Assembly: GCA_016719855.1 (NCBI GenBank)
Contig: JADJYH010000002.1
Coordinates: 222,978 to 286,977, forward strand
Reading direction: 5' to 3'
DNA from: Saprospiraceae bacterium
Lineage (GTDB): Bacteria; Bacteroidota; Bacteroidia; Chitinophagales; Saprospiraceae
DNA length: 64,000 bases
In this document: positions 7,866-16,700 of the stretch, piece after piece
Position numbering within the stretch: position 1 is the stretch's first letter
Layout: each line of letters starts with the position of its first letter
Notes under the pieces: generated by a model
What the model was told of the DNA's origin: nothing
The model's database searches: none
The model's input: the letters and a program-made list of their open reading frames with translations, nothing else
Translations under genes and position numbers: made by a program

Positions 7866-9091
7866 TCACCCGCTCACCCGCTCACTTCTCTCGCTCATCC
7901 AAGTCTCCAGTTCCCGAAACGTCGCCACCAACTCCTCCACGTCTTCCGGTACCCGGCCAGCGCTTTCGCACTTTTTGCGAAAAACATCCACTGGGCGAAA
8001 GTCCTCCAGTTCCTCGTTTTCCACCTGCATGTCCAGCGGCAGGTGCTGGTTCTTGACCTTTAGCTTCAAGATTTCCAGGTGCATGTCCTTCGTGAAATCA
8101 TGGAGCAGCCCGTTCAGGTTCGGGATGACGGTATCCGTTTCCACCAGCACCTCCACCCACGGGGCGAGCTGGTCTTTGTAGCGCTCGTTCAGCGCCTCCA
8201 GCTTCTCCTGCACCTCCTCGAAACTGCCCTCCACCGACTTGAGCCGCCGCCCAACAGGCACGGTCAACAGGCTGATGTTCTGCAATTTATCTTTGTTGAA
8301 CTCCACCAGCGTCACCGATTTCTCGTCCTTCGTCTCACTGAAACTCAGCGGAATCAGCGACCCACAGTACCGCACCTGCTTCATCCCGCTAATCGCCTGT
8401 GGCCGATGGATATGCCCCAGCGCCACGTATCCGAACACCGACGGAAACTGGTCCGCCCGGATGTTTTCGAGGTTGCCGAGGTAGATATTGTCCTGTTTGT
8501 CGCTGGACTCCGCCCCGGTCACACAGAGGTGAGCGGTGACAATCATCGGTATTTTCAGCTTCGCAAATGGTTCCGCCGCCTTGCCCACCGCCTCGTAATG
8601 TGCCAAAATCCCTTCCTTAATCCGTTCAATCCGCTCCTGTCCGCCTTCGCCAGAGGCCGAACGGCGCAGGTCTTGGTCACGCAGGAACGGCACGGCGGCA
8701 ACTACCGCCTCTGGCTCGCCCTGTTGGTTTTCAAGACGATGATTTCGTCTTCGCAGTTCTCCGTAGCAGCACCGACCACATGCACGTCGAGGAGTTGGAG
8801 CAGTTCCCTGGGGGCATCCAGCATCTGTGGGGAGTCGTGGTTGCCGCCCGTCACCACCACGTGGCGGCACTGGGTGCGGATGATTTTCTTCAAAAAACCA
8901 TAGTACAGCGCCCTCGCATAGTTGGGTGGGTTGCCGATGTCGAACACATCCCCTGCCACGATGAGCAGCTCAACGCCCTCGTTTTCAATGACTAGCGCCA
9001 GCCAGTCCAAGGCGAGGCGATGCTCCTCCTCCCGGTCACGGGAGATGAACTTTTGGCCGAGGTGCCAGTCGGAGGTGTGGAGGATTTTCAT
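7866..9091 (-). CDS. sbcD: DNA double-strand-end nuclease SbcD, one frameshift
   Basis: Metallophosphoesterase subunit of the SbcCD (Mre11-Rad50-like) nuclease that trims hairpins and double-strand ends. Metal-binding motifs are HTSDWHLG (5-12), AGDVFD (46-51) and GGNHDS (82-87), then a GHIHRPQ motif in the C-terminal piece. The frame breaks near 8712-8716, where a run of four A needs a fifth to read VLKNQQGEPEAVV. The total is close to the family size of about 400 residues. The partner sbcC, often adjacent, is absent on both sides. The last codons run into an 8-bp repeat (units like GGGTGAGC), giving an SERSERVSG tail. Confidence 0.9.
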
Positions 9092-9296
9092 GGGCGAAAG
9101 GTAGGGTTTTAATGGAGAATCGAGAATCGGGAAATCAAAGATTCATGCAAGTAATTGAGCGGGTGAAAGCGGGAGGAAATGGTGGTTTCACCCAAATACA
9201 TTGTATTTTATTTGGAAATTGAACATGTGCCGCCTACACCCGTTGTCATAATGAAAAAACACTTCTATTATTCTTCAACTTTAAAAATGAAAAATC

Positions 9297-9938
9297 ATGA
9301 AAAAGCAATCGTTTAAATTGGTACTGTTAATTTCCCTGCTAAGTGTATGGATATTTGGTGCCTGCAATTCTGATAAGAAACCCGACGCCGATGGTACTGC
9401 CATGGAAAACGCCGTTGATACTACCAGCCATATGGCTACCGACATGCCCGCAGAAGACGACCATTATGACTTCTCCTACAATTATGTGGAGGACGACGTG
9501 GCATTTGAAAAAGCCAAGGCTGCCGATGCCAAAAAGGCAAGCACCCCCCCAAAGCTAAAGGTGAAGGACACGCCCGTGATATATACCATATCGCAAACGG
9601 AACGCCCGCCTTTGTTTTCTGCCGAATGCCTGACGGCGAAAAACCCGCAGCGTTGCTCCAATAATGCCTTGGCAGCATGGGCGGAAAAGTCAGTGAAATA
9701 CCCTGAAGCCGACCTCGCCGAGGGCAGTGACGGCTTGGAATACGTGACCTTCGTCATCAACAAGCGAGGAGAGGTTACAGCCATCAATCGGGTGGAAACC
9801 AAGCAAGAAGCCTGTGAAGGTTGCTCCAAAGCCGTATTGGATGCGGTGCTCGATATGCCGGACTGGCAACCTGCCATGCTTGGCGGCAATCCCGTCAACG
9901 TGGTCGTAACGCTGCCCGTCAGGTTCAAAGTACTATGA
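9297..9938 (+). CDS. Lipoprotein with TonB C-terminal domain
   Basis: 213 residues. The signal sequence ends in a lipobox, FGAC, with Cys23 as the likely lipidation site. A charged linker (about 25-100) is followed by a TonB-C-like domain with KYPEADLAEGSDGLEYVTFVI-type sequence (split here: KYPEADLAEG and GLEYVTFVINKRGEV), PDWQPAMLGGNPVNVVVTLP and a final VRFKVL strand. TonB C-terminal domains contact outer-membrane transporters, but classic TonB is anchored by a transmembrane helix. Here lipidation suggests a periplasmic lipoprotein variant, common in Bacteroidota. A CEGC pair could form a disulfide. The substrate system is unknown. Confidence 0.82.
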   Translation: MKKQSFKLVLLISLLSVWIFGACNSDKKPDADGTAMENAVDTTSHMATDMPAEDDHYDFSYNYVEDDVAFEKAKAADAKKASTPPKLKVKDTPVIYTISQTERPPLFSAECLTAKNPQRCSNNALAAWAEKSVKYPEADLAEGSDGLEYVTFVINKRGEVTAINRVETKQEACEGCSKAVLDAVLDMPDWQPAMLGGNPVNVVVTLPVRFKVL

Positions 9939-10026
9939 TTGAAAGAGGTTTAGAGAAGGTTTAGGGAGTTTAGTAATTAACTCCCTAAATCTCCCTCAAT
10001 GGTTCGTGACTGCGACGTCCCATTTT

Positions 10027-10128
10027 GTCGCTTTTGTCATGGCCGAAGGCCACCTCTGAGTCAAGTTTGATGCGCTGCGAGGCACCCGTCGTGATGCAGA
10101 GGTGGCCTTCGGCCATGACAAAAGCGAC
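10027..10128. repeat. Perfect 32-bp inverted repeat (family B, copy 2)
   Basis: Arms at 10027-10058 and 10097-10128 are exact reverse complements, with a 38-nt spacer. Each arm contains the palindrome TGGCCGAAGGCCA. It sits in the 310-bp gap between the TonB-domain lipoprotein and the small membrane protein, both on the plus strand. The rest of that gap shows nothing else recognisable apart from a run of repeated CTCCCT/AGGGAG (about 9957-9996) that can form a weak hairpin. Confidence 0.92.
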
Positions 10129-10248
10129 TTATCTGGCCAAAAACCGGATTCACAATTTCTATAAGAAAGCCCTTTTGAAACCAATAACCTCACGAACCAT
10201 TGCTCCTTAACCTTTTTCAAAACCTTTATTCACTAAAAAATCGAAACT

Positions 10249-10569
10249 ATGAAAAAGCTGATAATGTGCGCAATGGCAACCTTGATGTTGTTCGCAGGCA
10301 TAACCACCCCCTTAATGTCAGTAACAACTCCCCATCCAATACCCTTGGATTCCACTAGGACAGCGGCTGTGGCTGAAGTCAATTCATTGACCCTTCGTTT
10401 GAACGAAATCAAGGGTATGGATAAGTCAAACATGAGCCGGGAAGAAAAGAAAACACTGCGGAAAGAGGTCCGCAGCATAAAAAAAGAGATGAAACAACTT
10501 AGTGGAGGGGTCTATATCTCAGCCTCTGCACTGCTTATTATCTTGATTCTCATCCTTGTTCTTGCCTAA
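10249..10569 (+). CDS. Small membrane protein with signal peptide and C-terminal helix
   Basis: 106 residues. An N-terminal hydrophobic segment (MKKLIMCAMATLMLFAG) looks like a signal peptide. A highly charged, probably helical middle (NMSREEKKTLRKEVRSIKKE) is followed by an extreme C-terminal hydrophobic helix (YISASALLIILILILVLA) that ends the protein. Short proteins of this layout recur in Bacteroidota genomes without an assigned function. I recognise the style but not a named family. The C-terminal helix would anchor it in the inner membrane with the charged part in the periplasm. Confidence 0.7.
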   Translation: MKKLIMCAMATLMLFAGITTPLMSVTTPHPIPLDSTRTAAVAEVNSLTLRLNEIKGMDKSNMSREEKKTLRKEVRSIKKEMKQLSGGVYISASALLIILILILVLA

Positions 10570-10701
10570 AAATTACTGAGCTGGTTGAGTTGATTTTCTA
10601 TTTAACGTCCTATTGCTAGTCAAACCAAATATGGCTCCCAATACCAATTGGGGGCCGTATTTCATTATAGACGGTAGGGTAGGAAGTGGTAAAACTGCTT
10701 G

Positions 10702-10809
10702 CTGCTTCCACCGCCGCAAGTGCCGCTTCGCTGAACACTTACTGGGGCTACTGCTTTTTTCAAGATACTGAGATGGTCGTTTGAAGATGCAATGGGAAAC
10801 TTGCGACAA
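10702..10809. repeat. 108-bp direct repeat, copy 1
   Basis: 108 nt closely similar (my alignment suggests well over 80 percent identity) to 11545-11651 in the same orientation. It lies directly downstream of the stop codon of the minus-strand lipoprotein gene at 10823. It contains GCAAGTG...CACTTAC as an internal inverted motif and ends in ACTTGCGACAA. Confidence 0.85.
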
Positions 10810-10822
10810 TTTGTTTGCTGCT

Positions 10823-11470
10823 TTATTGGCGGTCTTTTTCTTTTTTTACCAATTCAGTCACATATTCTTTACATTCATTTCCATTACATTGTGTCTCGAC
10901 CATCTTGCCGCCTTTAATCTGTATTCTTGGAATGCTATTGCTATTGCTGCAGTGTGTTAAGAAATATTCGTCTGCTATCGTAAATAAAAACCATTTTTCA
11001 GTCTTGAATGGCACTTTTTCGGGTCTTCTATAAAAATAGCAAATAGAATCTTCCCTTATATCGAATTCAGTTATTTGGTGTACGTTTTCCCAAATAACAT
11101 AGTTTTCCTGAACTAATTTTTTAATTGAATTAAACGTGGTTTTTTTGCTTTTCTTTTTTACTTTAGTAACTAATATTTCTTGGTTTTCCCAACTCAGTTT
11201 TGCGTTATCTGAATTTATTAAAAGGCTCATCTTTTCTGAAACATAATTATTCTTGGATTTTTTCACCAATAATTCTTCAGTTTTTATAACACCCGAGTTA
11301 GTTCTTTTTAGGATGGCTACCAAAGCATTTTTGTCATCTTCAATGGAGACAATTATGTTCCCTATGCTTTTGTCTGGGAACCAATCTCTTTTGAGATAAA
11401 GTTTGTCCTTGGGTGAACATGAGGCTAAGGACATTATTGTGAAAATTGTAAAGGAAGTTTTGTTAATCAT
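10823..11470 (-). CDS. Putative lipoprotein of unknown function
   Basis: 215 residues. A short signal sequence leads to a lipobox, LASC (Cys18), so it is probably an anchored lipoprotein. The rest is rich in Lys, Asn, Ile and Ser with no motif I recognise; CNGNEC near the C-terminus and an earlier Cys could form disulfides. The coding sequence is visibly AT-rich compared with genes on either side and uses AAT/AAA/ATT codons freely, which suggests recent acquisition. It is flanked by two copies of a 108-bp direct repeat, one after this gene and one before it. Confidence 0.65.
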   Translation of the reverse strand: MINKTSFTIFTIMSLASCSPKDKLYLKRDWFPDKSIGNIIVSIEDDKNALVAILKRTNSGVIKTEELLVKKSKNNYVSEKMSLLINSDNAKLSWENQEILVTKVKKKSKKTTFNSIKKLVQENYVIWENVHQITEFDIREDSICYFYRRPEKVPFKTEKWFLFTIADEYFLTHCSNSNSIPRIQIKGGKMVETQCNGNECKEYVTELVKKEKDRQ

Positions 11471-11544
11471 GTTAGCGAATTTTTCTTAAGGAATGTAAAC
11501 AAGTAGTCTGATTTGATAAGCCCGCATCACTTGAAACAAGTTCA

Positions 11545-11651
11545 CTGCTTCCATCATCGCAAGTGCCGCTTCGCTGAATACTTGCTGGGGCTACTGCTTT
11601 TTCAAGATGCTGAGAGGATAGTTTGAACATGCTGTGGAAGACTTGCGACAA
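11545..11651. repeat. 108-bp direct repeat, copy 2
   Basis: 107 nt matching 10702-10809. It starts shortly after the stop codon of the minus-strand DUF4145 gene at 11669, so both minus-strand genes of this AT-rich stretch have the same repeat at the same 3' position. Confidence 0.85.
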
Positions 11652-11668
11652 CTGGTAGCTATGGAACT

Positions 11669-12338
11669 TTAACTAGATTTTCCATCTCTTTTTGCAATAT
11701 TTTCTCTAACATCATCAGGTAGTTTGAAATCATAAAATTCTCTAATTTTTTTTGGCTGAGTTATCAACATATCAACTATGATGTTTATAAATCCAAACAG
11801 TTTATGTGCAATTTCAGGGTCATCTTCTAATTCAATTTGACCTGGGTGAACAGCGTTATTGCCAATTACTCTCACACTATCTAATGCTTGCTGCATAGCT
11901 TCTGGCAAACCTTTTTTAACGAGGCTTTTAATATCGTCATTAATATTTTTACCTTTTTCGCCCAAGTGCACACATAATCTTTGAACAGCTAATCTCAAGA
12001 GTGCAGCTGCACCTTTAGGGGAAAGGTTTATTATACTTCTTGCCTCTTCATAATCATTCTTGACATCATCGGGCATGTCTGGATTTGGCATTGGAGCATT
12101 GCCTGTCAACGGATAAATCATCTTTGGTATAGCCAAATAGACTGCCCTGGCATCTAGAACATTTTGCAGTTGAAAAGTTTTCAGGGTAATTATAACTAAC
12201 CGTTTCTTTTTGGCCGTTTGTTTTTATGTTTTCATGGTAAACTAATATGTTCAATGACCATATCTGGTCTGAATAAGCATTGCAAAGTGGGCAATTAAAC
12301 CCGTTTAGTCTATGCTTTGGAGCAATATAAGATTCCAT
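11669..12338 (-). CDS. DUF4145 protein with N-terminal zinc-ribbon-like segment, one frameshift
   Basis: The N-terminal piece (from 12338) has CPLC and later CSRC, a four-cysteine pattern expected to bind zinc. The C-terminal piece is a DUF4145 domain with NLSPKGAAALLRLAVQRLC, DDIKSLVKKGLP and RVIGNNAVHPGQI. The two parts are joined by a frame change at 12136-12140, beside a short A/T run. DUF4145 domains are also found in defence-associated and restriction-type proteins, but stand-alone copies have no assigned activity. Composition is AT-rich like its lipoprotein neighbour. Function is unknown; a role in phage defence is only a guess from the family's wider distribution. Confidence 0.78.
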
Positions 12339-12410
12339 AATATTTTGTTTTCAATTTGTAGTTAAATGAAATTGACATTGAGGTATTAACTATCCTAGTC
12401 ACCACCTCCC

Positions 12411-13244
12411 TCACTTCCGCACAAACATCCCATCCAACACTTCCCCACTAAAATCCCCATAAGGGTCGTTGTTCACATGCTGGTAGGCAGCGGCGAGGAA
12501 CACCGTTTGCGCAGCGGAAACAACGGTGTGCAGCACCAGTGCGGCCAGCATCCCGATAGCGACGCCCACGAGCGGATGTACGAGATAGCCGATGAGGAAT
12601 CCGCCGGCGATGATGACCAGGTAGCCTACCAGGAAGAACACGCCGAAGCCGATATTGGCGGACAGGGACTCGCCCCATTTCTCCTTGATGATGGCGCCGG
12701 AACGCTTGACGGCTTCGATGGGCGGCAGGTTCTCGAAGGCCAGCACGGGCACCACGAAATAGGTGGCGATGCTCCATACCATGCCGATGAGGCCGACAAT
12801 GATTTTGCCAATCCAGCCCAGGTTTTCCTGCAAGGTTTTGAGCACGACGCCGACGGTGGCGGCCAGCACGGCCCATTGCAGGATGACCCCGATGCGGCTG
12901 TAGCTGAAATTGAGGCCCTCAGTCAGTGTGACTTCGTGCCCCTCGAAGATGCGCTTGGCGCTATAGACGAGGCCGACGTTGAAGAATACGATGACGAAAT
13001 AATTGACGAGGTAGTAGCCGAACAGCAGGAGGTATTGCAGGGGGCTGCCATCGGCGTTGGTGGTCCATTCGCCGAAGTCCAAACCCCATACGATGGCGAT
13101 GCCTCCAAAGAAGGTGGCGAGTACCATGAGCAGCGATAAGGTGGAGAATACGGGGAAGAGCAACAGTTTCGGATTGTTGCGGAGGACGTGGAGGCTGGTC
13201 ATGCCCATTTCCCATCCGTTTGAAAGGCGACTTGTTAATGACAT
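12411..13244 (-). CDS. DUF6159-type integral membrane protein
   Basis: 277 residues with about six hydrophobic segments (for example LLLFPVFSTLSLLMVLATFF, then LLFGYYLVNYFVIVFFNVGL). The N-terminus reads LSNGWEMGMTSLHVLRNNPK, and a conserved cytoplasmic stretch SGAIIKEKWGESLSANIGF lies around 185-200. These fit the DUF6159 family of bacterial and archaeal membrane proteins with no known function. GC content returns to the window norm, ending the AT-rich island. The upstream side opens onto a block of pure G/C sequence, so its promoter region may be partly unreliable. Confidence 0.75.
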   Translation of the reverse strand: MSLTSRLSNGWEMGMTSLHVLRNNPKLLLFPVFSTLSLLMVLATFFGGIAIVWGLDFGEWTTNADGSPLQYLLLFGYYLVNYFVIVFFNVGLVYSAKRIFEGHEVTLTEGLNFSYSRIGVILQWAVLAATVGVVLKTLQENLGWIGKIIVGLIGMVWSIATYFVVPVLAFENLPPIEAVKRSGAIIKEKWGESLSANIGFGVFFLVGYLVIIAGGFLIGYLVHPLVGVAIGMLAALVLHTVVSAAQTVFLAAAYQHVNNDPYGDFSGEVLDGMFVRK

Positions 13245-13341
13245 TTGGAATCGTTTTTTTTTGATGAAATAAAATGATGGGGCAATTTGTGAAGAAACTA
13301 AGTAGTATTCAATGTTTTTTGATGAATGGGCTCGGCGGGCT

Positions 13342-13634
13342 GGGGCCCCGGCCGGGCCCGGGGGGGGGGGGCCCCCCGCGCCGCCCCGGGGCGCCCCCGC
13401 CCCGCCGCCGCCGGGGGGGGGGGGGGGGGGGGGGGCGGGGGGGGGGGGCCCGGCCGGCCGCGCCGCGGGCGGGGGGCGCGCCGGGGGGGCCGGCCCCCCC
13501 CCGCGGGGGCGGGGGGGGGGCGGGCGGCCCGGGGGCCGGGGGCGCGGGGCCGGGCCCGGCCGCCCGCCCGCCGGCGCGCCCCCGCGGCGGCCGGCCGGGG
13601 CGGGCCCCCCCGGCGGGGCGGGCCCCCGGCGCCC
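13342..13634. other. Block of 293 consecutive G/C bases, probable artefact
   Basis: No A or T occurs between 13342 and 13634, while both flanks have normal composition. Open frames through it encode only Gly, Pro, Arg and Ala. It occupies most of the 536-bp gap between the DUF6159 gene and the giant SprB-repeat gene. I treat it as a sequencing or gap-filling artefact; the true sequence and length here are unknown. Confidence 0.8.
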
Positions 13635-13728
13635 TTGAATAACAACTACTTAAAGAAATACACATCCGACCATTTCCCAACAAAAGGGTTTTCATGGGGG
13701 AAAGGTGAGGGAAGGATTGTTCCAATAA

Positions 13729-13766
13729 ACAAAAAGGCAGAGCGGCACCGCCGCTCTGCCTTTTTG
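13729..13766 (-). terminator. Terminator of the giant surface-protein gene
   Basis: AAAAAGGCAGAGCGG and CCGCTCTGCCTTTTT form a long stem with A and T tails on both sides, just downstream of the minus-strand gene ending at 13781. It would also work from the other strand. Confidence 0.85.
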
Positions 13767-13780
13767 TCTGTTGATGATAA

Positions 13781-16700
13781 CTACCGCACCAGCGTCGTCT
13801 CCCCTTTATAAACCTCCCTTACCCCATCCACAAAATCCACTTCCAGGTACCAGACGTACACGCCAGCAGGCATGTCCTTGCCCTTGAAAGTCCCGTCCCA
13901 ACCCGTCACGGGATCGTTGATGGGGAAGTTGGCGGCCTCGTACAGCAGCTCGCCCCAGCGGTCGAAGACCCGGAACAGGTAGATTTCAGTCACCATTTCC
14001 GAGCTGCCGTGTACGTGCAGCAGGTCGTTCAGGCTGTGGCCACCCGTGCCGGGCGCAAAGCCCGTCGGCACTTGGATGTCACGTAGCTCTTGCACGAAGA
14101 TGTTGATACGGTCCTCCGCCGTGCAGCCGTTCTCGTCCGTGACAGTGAAGGTCACGCTGGCCGGGCTTACCACCACGAACTCCCCAATGCGGCTCGTCGG
14201 GTCTGTCGGCTGCAACTGCGGGTTGTTCGACGCCCACTCGTAAAGCGCCGTGCCGGGATTGGCCAGGTTCTCGATGACCGGGTCGAGCACCAGCGTCGAA
14301 TTGTAAAGTACCAGTGTGTCAGGACCAAGGCTCACCGTCAGTTCGTCGGGCTGCCCGACGTAAATCTGCTCCTGGAGCCATTCGCAACCGTTGGCATCCT
14401 GCACCGTGAGGTCATACAGACCGAACTGAAGTGCGATGAAAACCGAATTGCCCACGAAGTTTTCCCCGTCCAAACTGAAGCGGTAGGGTGGCGTCCCGCC
14501 CGTCGGTGTGGCTGCAATCCGCCCGTCCTTGAAGCCGAAGCAGGTCACGTAATCTATTTCAAGGCTGGCGTCCAGTGAGTCGCTAGGCTGCAAAATTTCG
14601 GTCTGCTCCTCCACCGAACAGCCGTTGGCATCGGTGAGCGTCAGGGCGTAAGTGCCAGCGGTCAAGTCGCTGATTTTAGGGGTGGTTTGGCCGTTTGACC
14701 AGACAAAACTGAACGGCGCAGTGCCACCCTCCGGCGTGGCCTCTGTGGCACCGTTCGCTTCGCCGTGGCATTTGATTCTATCGTTTTCAAAATTGACGAT
14801 CAGCACCGCTGGCTCGTCGAGGGTCGCTTGCGCAATGGCCGTGCAGCCGTTCGCATCCGTCACCGTCACGCTGAACGTGCCGGACGGCAGGTCAATCGCC
14901 GTCGCAGTGGTCTGCGATTCAGCGTTTAAGCTCCACAGGTAGCTGAACGGCGAAATGCCGCCCGTCGCCGTCACCGTCGCCTCGCCGTCACGACCCGCCG
15001 CACATTTCACGTTTTGGGTAGAAACAATCGTGGCGACCACTGCCGCAGGGTTGTCCACCGTGATGGTGGCAGTGCCGGTGCAGCCCAGTGTATTGCTGAC
15101 CGTCACCGTGTAGGTTTGCCCGCCGGTGAGGTTGCTGGCCGTAGTGCTGCTTTGCCCATTTCCCCAATTGAAAGTCAGTGTATTGAGCGGAACGCTCGTA
15201 CCAGCTTGCGTCACGCTGCCGACGGTGGCCGTTCCGTTGGTTCCGTTGAAACAGTTGGGAGCCGTCTGCGTCAGGTTCACGAGCAGTTGGGGTTGCTGCG
15301 CAATGTTGACGCTGGCCGTGGCCGTGCATCCGCTGGCATCCGTGGCAGTGACGGTGTATGCTCCGGCTGTCAAATTGTTTGCAGTGGCGCTGGTTTGAGC
15401 ATTGCTCCAACTATAAGTGTACGAACCGCTGCCGCCGCTGGCTGTTGCCGTGGCTGTGCCATTGTTTGCCCCAAAACATATCACGGCAGGCTGGCCAATG
15501 GCCACCGCTACTGCTGAAGCGGGTTGCCCGACCATGATGCTCTGCACGGCGGAGCAGCCGTTCGGGTCTTGCGCCGTCACGGTGTAGTTGCCAGCCACGA
15601 GGCCGGTCGGGTTTTGCAGGGATGAGGTGAAGCCGTTCGGCCCCGTCCAGTTGAACGTGAAATTGCCTGTCCCGCCTGACACCGTAGTGGTTATACTGCC
15701 GTTGTCGCCACCAAAGCAGGTCACCGCCGTTTGTGCCAACTGAACCACCACGGCGTCCGTCTCCGAGATGTTTTGAGAAATGGTGGCCGTGCAGCCGTTG
15801 GCATCCGTCACGGTGACGGCGTAGGGGCCTGCGGCCAATCCCGTGAGGTCTTGGCTGGTTTGGCCACTGTTCCAAATATACTGCAACTGCCCCGTGCCGC
15901 CCGTCACCATCAGGTCAATCGCTCCGGCACTACCGCCGTTGCAGCCTGCATTGGTCGGCACGGTGGAGAGTTGGAGCGCTGCTGGCTGCGTGATGGGAGT
16001 GCAGGCAGTCGTCGTGCAGCCCATGCCGTCGGTCACGGTCAGGCAGTAGTTGTTGACAGTGAGGTTGGGGAGGTTGGGACTGGTGCTGCCGTTGCTCCAC
16101 AGGTAGCTGAGTGGCGCGGTGCCACCACTGGCTGTGGTGGTGATGCTACCATTGCTTCCCCCAAAACAAAGCACATTGATGGGTGTGAATTGCAGGTTGA
16201 TGCCCGGCGGGTCAGTCAGCGTGAAAGTCTGCGTGGCGGTACAACTGTTGACGTCCGACACGGTGACGGTGTACATCGTAGCGCTCAGGGTGTCGGCCAA
16301 GGTTCCAAAGTCGCCGTTACTCCAGAAGAACTGGTAGCCCCCAGCGCCGCCCGTTGCGGTAGCAGTTGCGGTGCCTGACGAACCGCCGTTGCAAAGTGGG
16401 TCTGTTGGTGTGATGCTTGGCAAAATGGCCGCTGGCTGTTGCACGGTGGCCGTTGCCGTTGCGGAGCAACCATTAAAATCCGTCACGGTGACATCGTAGT
16501 TGCCCATCGCAAGGTTGTTGACGAGGGCCGTGGTGGCGTTTCCGGCTGCGCCGTCCCACTGGATGTCATGCGGGCTGGTGCCTCCGGCAATGAGCACGAG
16601 GGCCCCGCCTGTGGCCGTGCCAAAACAGTCGGCGCTGTCGCTGGCCGTGGTGAGGGTGAGCAACGGTGGCTCGATGAGGCTAATGGAAGCGCTGAAGCCG

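Noticed and set aside
10573..10809. 78-codon minus-strand frame downstream of the lipoprotein gene
   Set aside because: Mostly overlaps the 108-bp repeat; the second repeat copy does not preserve a comparable frame beyond the repeat.
10702..11651. Integron attC sites
   Set aside because: No RYYYAAC/GTTRRRY core pair at the ends of the repeats and no integrase in the window; kept only as a cassette-like observation.
13274..13811. Several open frames of 100-160 codons through the G/C block, on both strands
   Set aside because: They encode only Gly/Pro/Arg/Ala runs created by the G/C block and have no homology-like content.
15731..16378. 215-codon plus-strand frame inside the giant surface protein
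   Set aside because: Antisense shadow of well-supported SprB repeats on the minus strand; the same applies to other plus frames between 14090 and 18916.
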